Assembly: GCA_963764695.1 (NCBI GenBank)
Contig: CAVXTW010000001.1
Coordinates: 2,108,001-2,172,000 of the forward strand
DNA length: 64,000 bases
Source of the DNA: DATFRY01 sp963764695
GTDB taxonomy: Bacteria; Myxococcota_A; Polyangia; Haliangiales; Haliangiaceae
Reading direction: 5' to 3'
Of the stretch, positions 25,209 to 38,474 are shown piece by piece (position 1 is the stretch's first letter; every line of letters starts with the position of its first letter). The translations under genes were made by a program, and so were the position numbers. The notes below the pieces were generated by a model. That model was not told where the DNA came from. It did not search any database and was given only the letters and a program-made list of their open reading frames with translations.

Positions 25209-25916
25209 ATGGATCAGAGCAAGAAGACGATGCGCCATTTTTACTGCCGGGACGTCCTGTGGGAGACGTTCGAGCAGATGGCCAACGACTTCGACTGCTC
25301 CATCGACTACCTCATCAACGAGGCCATGCGGTACTACGCGCGGTCGAAGAACTATCAGTCCGCGATGGCCACGTCTGGTCCGCTCTCGCCGCAACCCGGC
25401 ATGGGCGGTGGTGCTGCGCCCCCGCCAAATGCGTATGCCGGCGCGCAGTCCGGAGGATACGCCGTGGGTCAGCCCGGGCAGCAGGTGCCGTCCCCGCACG
25501 TCTCGCGGCGGACGAATGCACCGCCACCGCCTCCGATGGGTGGTCCGGTCCGTCAACCGACCCAGTCGCAGCCGCCGCCGCGTGACCACGCGCCGCCTGG
25601 CTACGGCGTGGGGGTCGCCGCCGGGGCAGCCTCCACGCTCTACCTCGTCTACAACAACCAGCGCTACCCGATCACCAAGGACCAGTTCATCATCGGGCGC
25701 GGCTCGAAGACGTCGGATCTGCCGATCAAGGACGGAAACATCTCGCGCAAGCACGCGGCGGTGATCCGGCGCAACGGCACCTACTACATCAAGGATCTCG
25801 GGTCCACCAACGGCATCGACTACAAGGGGATGCGCATCGACAACAAGCGCATCGACGAGGGCGATGTCTTTCACCTGTGCGACTACGAGCTCCGCTTCAC
25901 CTACCGCACGGATTGA
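25209..25916 (+). CDS. FHA-domain protein with an N-terminal ribbon-helix-helix-like segment
   Basis: 235 residues in three parts. Residues about 8-47 (MRHFYCRDVLWETFEQMANDFDCSIDYLINEAMRYYARSK) read like a ribbon-helix-helix: a short strand, then two helices with a polar turn. Residues about 55-135 are Pro/Gly/Gln-rich linker. Residues about 140-235 form an FHA domain with IIGRG, ISRKHAAVIRR and DLGSTNGI, the phosphothreonine-binding loops. It may bind DNA and dock to a kinase substrate, or the N-terminal part may only dimerise. A GATAAT at 25162-25167 could be a -10 box. The gene sits between the lipoprotein gene and recG. Confidence 0.85.
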   Translation: MDQSKKTMRHFYCRDVLWETFEQMANDFDCSIDYLINEAMRYYARSKNYQSAMATSGPLSPQPGMGGGAAPPPNAYAGAQSGGYAVGQPGQQVPSPHVSRRTNAPPPPPMGGPVRQPTQSQPPPRDHAPPGYGVGVAAGAASTLYLVYNNQRYPITKDQFIIGRGSKTSDLPIKDGNISRKHAAVIRRNGTYYIKDLGSTNGIDYKGMRIDNKRIDEGDVFHLCDYELRFTYRTD

Positions 25917-25958
25917 ACCGGCCGCGCCCCGGCTCGCGGGGCAGGGCGCCCTCATCAG

Positions 25959-28445
<2,487 letters not shown>

Positions 28446-28497
28446 ACCAGGGGTCAGTGGAGGCAGGGACCGACTCGCTGTATGCTGCGCGGCGTCG

Positions 28498-29735
<1,238 letters not shown>

Positions 29736-29739
<4 letters not shown>

Positions 29740-30260
29740 GCGAGCGGCGGAGCCACGATCTCGAGCGAGAGCGAGAGCCCGACGGCGAGCGGACCGGCGA
29801 CGACGCGCAGCTGGCCTTCATCTATCAGGAGGCGGTGCGCGGCCTCGCCCACCAGCAGTACGTGGTCGAGGGGCTCAACAGCCGGGCCGGGAACCTGATC
29901 TTCGCCGCCGCGTTCGCCACCTCGCTGCTCGGCGCGCGGGCGTTGTCCGACGGCCTGGGCGTGTGGGACTGGGTCGCCGCGGCGCTCCTGTTCTCGGTCG
30001 GGACGGCGGTCGCCTACATGCTGTGGCCGTTCTACAACTTCACCTTTCGCTTCGACCCGGAGCAGCTGGTGGCCGAGTACGTCAACGGCGACGCGCCGGT
30101 CCCGATGTCGGCGATGCATCGCGCGCTCGCGCTTCGGATCAAGCGCGACATGGTCAGCAACTGGAGCGTGATCCAGCGCATCCGCATCGCGCTCCAGCTC
30201 GGGCTTGTCTGCCTGCTGCTCGAGATCGGCGCCTGGCTCGTGGCCATCGCGCAGGTCTGA
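29736..30260 (+). CDS. three-helix membrane protein of unknown function
   Basis: 174 residues: a charged N-terminus (about 1-40), then membrane helices at about 55-72, 78-98 and 150-172, with a polar loop between the second and third. LNSRAGNLIFAAAFATSLLGA resembles a family of small membrane proteins common in actinobacteria and proteobacteria with no known role. GTG 29736 overlaps the aspartokinase stop (GTGA), so it is co-translated with lysC; no metabolic link is obvious. It is convergent with the metalloprotease gene after ten bases. Confidence 0.78.
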
Positions 30261-30270
30261 GCCGCAGCCC

Positions 30271-30771
30271 TCAGTCGCTGTCCGGCGCGCAGTCGCCCCA
30301 CAGCGCGCGCAGCTCGCCGGCGTCGTCGGCGTTCGGCTCGTGCACCAGGTTCTTCGTGTTCATGACCGAGTCGCGCCCCGAGATGTGCGGCAGCCCGAAG
30401 GCGTGGCCAAGCTCGTGCGCGATGGTGACCGCGCGCGCGTGATCGTCGGACAGGCGGCGGTTGATGAACACCACGCCGCTCTCGTCGTCGTACACTCCGT
30501 AGAAGACCCGGGCCGCGGTCTCGAAGCGCACCTCCAGGACGCGGCCCGAACGGGGTGCGTCCGGCTGCGCGCGGCCGAGCCCGCTCATGCCCATGCGCCG
30601 CCACATGTCGATCGCGACGTCGAGGCTGGCCACCTCGTCGGCGCCGGCGCCGGGCGCGGGTGCGAGCGCGACCGGCTCGCACGGATCGTAGACGACTTGC
30701 AGGCTGTCGTCGGCCGTGTCGGCGGCGCAGCCCCCGAGGAGCGCCGCGACCACCAGGAGAGAGAGTCGCAA
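30271..30771 (-). CDS. matrixin-like zinc metalloprotease lipoprotein
   Basis: 166 residues. A lipoprotein signal (MRLSLLVVAALLGGC, lipobox LGGC) is followed by a small metzincin-like domain: HELGHAFGLPH holds the three zinc His residues (HExxHxxGxxH), and SVMN about ten residues on would be the Met-turn. The domain is short (about 150 aa). An earlier TTG at 30813 is in frame, but TTG 30771 gives the compact signal peptide and has TAGCGT seven bases upstream. Probably exported and anchored, cleaving proteins outside or in the periplasm. It is downstream of a gene with an identical TAGCGT-N7 start arrangement. Confidence 0.8.
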   Translation of the reverse strand: MRLSLLVVAALLGGCAADTADDSLQVVYDPCEPVALAPAPGAGADEVASLDVAIDMWRRMGMSGLGRAQPDAPRSGRVLEVRFETAARVFYGVYDDESGVVFINRRLSDDHARAVTIAHELGHAFGLPHISGRDSVMNTKNLVHEPNADDAGELRALWGDCAPDSD

Positions 30772-30778
30772 GCCGTTG

Positions 30779-30784
30779 ACGCTA
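30779..30784 (-). promoter_or_regulatory. -10 box TAGCGT, leaderless TTG start of the metalloprotease gene
   Basis: GGTAGCGT-N7-TTG. The same GGTAGCGT-N7 arrangement precedes GTG 31622. The box fixes the TTG start at 30771. Confidence 0.5.
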
Positions 30785-30827
30785 CCGGAGCCGCGCCGCC
30801 GGCGGAAGCACAACGCGCCGTCGAAGA

Positions 30828-31622
30828 TCAGTCGGGGCGGGGCGCGGTCTGGGCCGGATCGTGGGTCGGCTCGTCGAGCAGGCTGAGCAGGTGCGACAGC
30901 TCGCGGGTGACCAGCCGTGCCCGATGTCGGACGAAGTCCGCCGAGTAGGGGCGCGAGAAGAAGCCGACCAGGCAGCCGCCGTACCAGAAGCCGAGCGCGT
31001 AGAAGTCCTCGCCGGCCAGCTCGCCGTGCGAGCTCGACGAGCCGGCGCCCCCGCCGCGCCGGCGGTCCGCCTCGGCGGCGACGCGCCGCACGGTGAATGG
31101 AATCTGCGCGCGGTGCATCTCACCGAGGGGACGCGCGCTGGCCAGCACGCGCGCGCGCAGGGTGACCACCGCGTTGTCCATGCCGAGCGACCCCACCAGT
31201 GCGGTGAGGTACGAACGCACGCGCGACAGGATGAGGCCGCGCGGCGAGCGCGAGGTCTCGGGGAAGGCGAGCGGAGGCAGCGTGCCCACGTCCCAGCGCC
31301 GCGCGCATGCCCGGAGCGCGCGCGCGGCTCGCTCGAGCGCCGCCGCGCGGCCGTTGGGATCGGGCGGCTCCTCGGCGTGCATGAAGCCGGCGCGCAGCAC
31401 GGCGCCGCCACCGACGGGAACCGACATGCTGTGCGTGGCCGCCGAGCGCAGCTCGGCCGGACCGTCGAGCTCCGCCTCGTGGCGTCCGGGCCGCCACGGC
31501 ACGCTGGCCAGGCCGGGCAGCTCCGACAGCTCCGGGTGATCCGGGTGCGCGATCGCGACCGACACCGCGCCGGTCGCCTGCGCGAGCTCTCGCAAGAGCT
31601 GTCTCAGCTCGTCCTTGAGCAC
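30828..31622 (-). CDS. unknown protein, possibly GAF-like
   Basis: 264 residues, no signal peptide or membrane helix. The start (LRQLLRELAQATGAVSVAIAHPD) and alternating strands and helices recall a GAF domain, but key motifs are not clear and I would not assign it. A Gly/Ser-rich stretch (about residues 200-212) precedes a C-terminal part with an aromatic strand FYALGFWYGGCLVGFFSRPY. The frame is open to 31658; GTG 31622 is chosen because TAGCGT lies exactly seven bases upstream. Neighbours are the metalloprotease on the same strand and a divergent Cys-motif protein. Confidence 0.72.
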   Translation of the reverse strand: MLKDELRQLLRELAQATGAVSVAIAHPDHPELSELPGLASVPWRPGRHEAELDGPAELRSAATHSMSVPVGGGAVLRAGFMHAEEPPDPNGRAAALERAARALRACARRWDVGTLPPLAFPETSRSPRGLILSRVRSYLTALVGSLGMDNAVVTLRARVLASARPLGEMHRAQIPFTVRRVAAEADRRRGGGAGSSSSHGELAGEDFYALGFWYGGCLVGFFSRPYSADFVRHRARLVTRELSHLLSLLDEPTHDPAQTAPRPD

Positions 31623-31629
31623 GACCTCT

Positions 31630-31635
31630 ACGCTA
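31630..31635 (-). promoter_or_regulatory. -10 box TAGCGT, leaderless GTG start
   Basis: GGTAGCGT-N7-GTG, matching the arrangement before TTG 30771. It sets the start at 31622 rather than at 31658. Confidence 0.5.
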
Positions 31636-31722
31636 CCACCGGGAGCCGGCACGACCAAGGGCCGGTCGACTCTCAGCGAGACCGCGCTTTCGCTGTAACG
31701 ATCGGGATGCTATCTCTCGACT

Positions 31723-32439
31723 GTGGGCGGTTGCACCAACTGCGGGGCCAAAGCAGGCTGCGACCATCGCAAGGGCTTCATGCTCGGCAGCGTCGAGCAG
31801 ACGCTCGCGCGGCTGTATCCTTCCCGCTGCTGGGGCGAGCCCGACGACGGAGTCCGCTTCGGCGCCGGTCTCGACGAGGCCGAGGGCCAGGCGCTGGCCG
31901 AGGAGCTCGCCGTCGAGCTCGAGGCTGCCGCGCTGTTCCGTCCCGGTCAGGAAGAGGAGTACTGCGACTACATCTATGTGCTGTGTGTCGGACGCGAGCC
32001 GTGTGCGGTGCAGATCCGCGACGGGCAGGTACCGGTGCCGCACGAGATCGCGGAGATGCGCGAGGGGGAGGCGATCCGCGAGCAGTACCTGCGCGTCTGC
32101 CTCAGCAACATGGCCCGCATCGCCGGCGTGCAGCAGACCGCCATCGACATCGTGCGCGAGGGAGACGACCTCATCATCCGCGAGCAGCCGCGCGCCGGCG
32201 TGTACGACGCGCCGCTCCTGCGCCGCTTCCAGCGCCTGGTCGCCATCGTCACCGGCTACGACATCCTGCACGTCGACTTCGGCGAGATATCGGCGCCGCC
32301 CGAGGGCTTCGATCCGGGCGACTACGTCGCGCGCTACGGCAGCCTGCCGCACCGCTCGAACTACCTGTTCTATCCGCAGCCGTCGACGACCGAGGTCACC
32401 TCGGTGCTGTCCCGGTCGTCGTCGCTGCCCGCGTTCTGA
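31723..32439 (+). CDS. unknown protein with an N-terminal Cys/His motif (CTNCGAKAGCDHRKG)
   Basis: 238 residues. It opens with MGGCTNCGAKAGCDHRKG: Cys4, Cys7, Cys13 and His15 could bind a metal or an Fe-S cluster. The rest is an acidic alpha/beta protein with an aromatic C-terminus (YLFYPQPSTTEVTS) and further Cys residues in EEEYCDYIYVLCVGREPC. I recall similar unnamed proteins in related bacteria but no function. It starts at GTG 31723; TATCTC, an imperfect -10 box, ends six bases upstream. It is divergent from the gene at 31622 and convergent, with only six bases between, with the aldehyde dehydrogenase. Confidence 0.75.
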   Translation: MGGCTNCGAKAGCDHRKGFMLGSVEQTLARLYPSRCWGEPDDGVRFGAGLDEAEGQALAEELAVELEAAALFRPGQEEEYCDYIYVLCVGREPCAVQIRDGQVPVPHEIAEMREGEAIREQYLRVCLSNMARIAGVQQTAIDIVREGDDLIIREQPRAGVYDAPLLRRFQRLVAIVTGYDILHVDFGEISAPPEGFDPGDYVARYGSLPHRSNYLFYPQPSTTEVTSVLSRSSSLPAF

Positions 32440-32445
32440 CCCGGC

Positions 32446-33999
<1,554 letters not shown>

Positions 34000-34007
34000 G
34001 GCCGGGC

Positions 34008-34013
34008 AGCTTA
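34008..34013 (-). promoter_or_regulatory. -10 box TAAGCT, leaderless start of the aldehyde dehydrogenase
   Basis: TAAGCT lies 8 bp before ATG 33999. The divergent channel promoter TACATT is 63 bp away. Confidence 0.45.
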
Positions 34014-34076
34014 CCCGGGCCTCTGGCCGGCCGCCCTGTCGTCGCGCGCGGTTGGCGTCAAGGCCAAGAATTCAGG

Positions 34077-34082
34077 TACATT
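34077..34082 (+). promoter_or_regulatory. -10 box TACATT, leaderless start of the potassium channel
   Basis: TACATT lies 8 bp before ATG 34091. It excludes the longer in-frame reading from 33998. Confidence 0.45.
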
Positions 34083-34090
34083 GGGGCGCC

Positions 34091-35125
34091 ATGGCGGAGC
34101 TCAGAGCGCGACTTCTCGCGGCCTTCGCCGTGATGCTGTTCGTGCTCGCCGCCGGGACCATCGGCTACTACCTGCTCGGCCAGGGCCGGTGGACGGTCTT
34201 CGACTGCTTCTACATGACCATCATCACCTTGACCACCGTCGGGTACGGCGAGGTGCTGCACGGGTTCGAGGAGGTGGCGCACGCCCGCGGCTTCACGGTC
34301 GCGCTGCTCGTCCTCGGCATGGGGACAGTGGTCTACTTTGCTTCCGCGCTGACTGCCCTCATCATCGAGGGGGACCTGCGGCGCGCCCTGCGCCACACAC
34401 GCATGCGCAAACAGATCGCCAAGCTCGAGGACCACGTGGTGGTGTGCGGCGCCGGCTCGACCGGCAGCCACGCCATCGAAGAGCTGATGGACTACAAGAT
34501 CAAGACCGTCGCGATCGACATGAGCCGCGACCGTCTCGAGGATCTGGCCGAGAAGCACCCGGGCGATCTGTTCAAGTATGTCGAGGGAGACGCCACCGAC
34601 GACGATGTGCTTGTGGAGGCGTCGCTGAGCCAGGCGCGCGGCGTGGTGGCCGCGCTGGCCGACGACAAGGACAACCTGTTCGTGGTGGTGTCGGCCCGCC
34701 AGATGAACGCGCGCGCCCGCATCGTGGCGCGCGGCAGCGACCTGCAGATCCTGGAGAAGCTCAAGAAGGCCGGCGCCGACACGGTCGTGTCCCCCAACTA
34801 CATCGGCGGCATGCGCATGGTGTCGGAGCTCCTGCGGCCGCAGGTGGTCAAGTTCCTCGACGACATGCGCCGCGACAAGGCGACCGTCCGGATCGAGGAG
34901 GTGCTGGTGCCGGAGGCGTCGCCTCTTTGCGGCAAGACACTCGGAAACTCCGGCATCCGCGTCGCCGCCCGCGACATCCTGGTCCTGGCCGTGCAGGTGC
35001 CGGGCGGCGATGGATATCGATTCAATCCGGGGGCCGACTTCACGCTGGGTGCCGGCATGACGCTGGTCGTGCTGGGGCCGCTGGCCGAGGTCGAGGTCCT
35101 GCGAGCGAAGGCCAGGAAGGCCTGA
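34091..35125 (+). CDS. two-helix potassium channel with RCK (TrkA-N/TrkA-C) domains
   Basis: 344-residue inner-membrane channel of the MthK/Kch type. Two membrane helices (about 9-30 and 70-92) flank the pore loop with the selectivity filter TVGYG at residues 49-53. A cytoplasmic RCK domain follows: VVCGAGSTGSHAIEEL is the dinucleotide-type Rossmann loop, VVAID the second strand with its acidic end, VEGDATDDDVL and VVSARQMNARARIVAR. The last about 80 residues (ASPLCGKTLGNSGIRV...LVVLG) are a TrkA-C domain. Ligand binding to the RCK ring opens such channels. It has its own TACATT box, and the FHA/sigma-54 activator gene follows on the same strand after 49 bp. Confidence 0.92.
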   Translation: MAELRARLLAAFAVMLFVLAAGTIGYYLLGQGRWTVFDCFYMTIITLTTVGYGEVLHGFEEVAHARGFTVALLVLGMGTVVYFASALTALIIEGDLRRALRHTRMRKQIAKLEDHVVVCGAGSTGSHAIEELMDYKIKTVAIDMSRDRLEDLAEKHPGDLFKYVEGDATDDDVLVEASLSQARGVVAALADDKDNLFVVVSARQMNARARIVARGSDLQILEKLKKAGADTVVSPNYIGGMRMVSELLRPQVVKFLDDMRRDKATVRIEEVLVPEASPLCGKTLGNSGIRVAARDILVLAVQVPGGDGYRFNPGADFTLGAGMTLVVLGPLAEVEVLRAKARKA

Positions 35126-35159
35126 TCGGGGGGCCTGTCGCCGACCGGGCATCTCGGCG

Positions 35160-35165
35160 TATCGT
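35160..35165 (+). promoter_or_regulatory. -10 box TATCGT before the sigma-54 activator
   Basis: TATCGT ends nine bases before GTG 35175, with GGAG in between, and favours that start over ATG 35199. Confidence 0.4.
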
Positions 35166-35174
35166 TGGAGCGAT

Positions 35175-36596
<1,422 letters not shown>

Positions 36597-36597
36597 G

Positions 36598-36729
36598 CAA
36601 ACAAACAGTGAACAGGTAACAGGCGACAGGGGACAGGGGACAGGGAACAGGAAACGACGGCGCCGACTGACGGCCTCCGTTCCCTGTTTCCTGTTCCCTG
36701 TCTCCTGTTTCCTGTCTTCTGTTTGTTTG
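36598..36729. repeat. inverted repeat built of tandem heptamers (NNNACAG / CTGTNNN)
   Basis: Seven in-phase heptamers ending ACAG (CAAACAG, TGAACAG, GTAACAG, GCGACAG, GGGACAG twice, GGAACAG; 36602-36650) face six heptamers starting CTGT (36684-36725). The outermost 11 bp (CAAACAAACAG / CTGTTTGTTTG) pair perfectly. The arms are about 50 bp with a roughly 30-bp centre. It fills the gap between the convergent sigma-54 activator and peptide-binding-protein genes, so it may also terminate transcription from both sides. The base composition (no CG-rich codons, A/G strands) differs sharply from the surrounding genes. Confidence 0.85.
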
Positions 36730-36738
36730 GCCGGGCGT

Positions 36739-38413
36739 CTACTTCTCCACCCACCACCCCGAGAGACCCGGGAATCTGGGCTGTGGCCCCACATCCTCCG
36801 GATGCACGCCGTGCAATCGCCGGCTCCACGCGAAGTGGCTGTACGGCGCATACAGCACCGTGTAGGGCAGGTCTACCTGTAGCTTGGCGTGCAGCTTGTG
36901 ATAGAGCGCCTTGCGCTCGTCGCGGTTGGCGGTCGAGCTGGCCGCCTCGAGCAGACGATCCGCTTCCGGATCCGAGTAGCCGGCGAAGTTCTGCCGGCCC
37001 GCCTTGATCTGGCTGGTGCCGAGCAAGCTCGATGGATCCGGATCCGGGATGTCGGGCAGCCAGCCGAAGAACACCGCGTCGAACTCGCGCAGCGTGATGC
37101 GGCCCTCGTACTCCTTGGGGGCCAGGTACTCCACCTTCATCTCGATGCCGATGGCGGCCAGGTCGCGCCGGAAGATGCCGAACATCTCCTCGATGGTCGG
37201 CGTGCGCTGCGAGGTGGACGCGATGATGAGCAGCGGGAAGCGCCCGCTCGGTCCCGCCTTGTGTCCGGCCTCGTCGAGCAGCTTGACCGCGCGATCGATG
37301 TCGAACGGATGCGGCGCGATCGACGGATCCGGCCCGAACATGTTGGGGAAGAACGGCGCCGACATGGCCTGGGCCTGGTTGAGGAACACGTCCTCGATCA
37401 CGCGGCCGCGGTTGAGCGCGAGCGTCATCGCCTGCCGCACCCGCTTGTCGTCGAACGGCTTCTTCTGCGTGTTCCACGCGATCGCGCGGTAGAGCGAGCC
37501 GACCACCGTCGCCACCTCGAAGTCGGCGCGGAAGTCAGGCATCTGCACCTCGCTCGACCATGCCTCGACGTCCGGCACCTGCGCGAAGTCCAGCTGGCCG
37601 CCCTTGAGCGCCTTGAGCTGTTCCTCGCCGAGATCGACGCGCAGCTCGACCGTGTCCAGGTTGGGCCGGCCGTTCCACCAGCCGGTGTTGGCCTCGAACA
37701 GCAGCCGCTTGCCCTCGATCCAGCGGGCCATGCGGAATGGACCCGTGCCGACCGGCGCCTTGTTGCCCTTCGACTGCTCGATCGGCTCCGCCGCCGTAGA
37801 CGTGGGCCGGCAGGATGCCGACCGTCCACGCGATGAGCGCCGGCGCGTACGGTTTGGCATACGTCACCACGACGGTGTTGGCGTCGGGCGCCTCCAGCTT
37901 GGCCACGCGATCGAAGTACGACGGCCACAGGCTCTGCAGCGCCGCCGACTTTCCGATGGTCTGGATGGTCTTGAAGGTGAAGACGACGTCCTTCGAGCTG
38001 AAGGGCTTGCCGTCGTGCCACTTCACTCCCTTGCGCAGGTTGAAGGTGATGCTGCGGCCGTCGGTGGACTGGGTCCACGACTCCGCGAGGACCGGCACCG
38101 GCTCGAGCGAGCTCGAAAGCCCGACCAGCCCCTCGAAGACGAGGGAGTTGGCGCGCGTGAAGCGCGTCTCCAGCAGCGGGTTGAGATACAGGGGTTCGTT
38201 CGACGGTAGAACGATGTGCCCGCCCTGGCGCGGCCGCATGGTCGCGCCAGCTCCGGCACTTGTGGCGCCGGGCCGGCCCTCCTCGCCGACCTTCCCACTC
38301 GTTGGATCGCCTCCTTCCCGCTCGTCTGCGCTCTTGCGGCAAGCTCCCGATGCAAGGGCAGAGGCGACCAGACCCACGGCAACTACCACGGTGAATGGTT
38401 GGGCTCTCCTCAT
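36739..38413 (-). CDS. family-5 (oligo/dipeptide) ABC substrate-binding lipoprotein, frameshifted
   Basis: Periplasmic binding protein of the OppA/DppA family for peptide-like or nickel-type ligands. The signal ends ALASGAC (Cys25); GGHIVLPSNEPLYLNPLLETRF, LAESWTQSTDGRSITFNLRKGVKWHDGKPFSSKDVVFTF is the family signature. Two frames carry the halves. They join if one C of the CC at 37788-37789 is removed, giving ...ILPAHVYGGEPIEQSKGNKAPVGTGPF and 557 aa, the normal family length. I read this as an inserted base, probably a sequencing error. TATGAT lies nine bases before ATG 38413. No permease or ATPase gene is adjacent, so it is an orphan binding protein. It is divergent from polA. Confidence 0.88.
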
Positions 38414-38422
38414 GGCGTCGCG

Positions 38423-38428
38423 ATCATA
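38423..38428 (-). promoter_or_regulatory. -10 box TATGAT, leaderless start of the binding-protein gene
   Basis: TATGAT (five of six to consensus) lies 9 bp before ATG 38413. The polA box TAGTTT (38460-38465) points the other way 31 bp apart. Confidence 0.5.
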
Positions 38429-38474
38429 CGCCCAAAGGGCAGCACTCGTCGAAGTGGTGTAGTTTTCCGAGGCC

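Noticed and set aside
36598..36729. CRISPR array
   Set aside because: Unit length is seven bases, there are no spacers and the two arms are inverted; no cas genes lie nearby.
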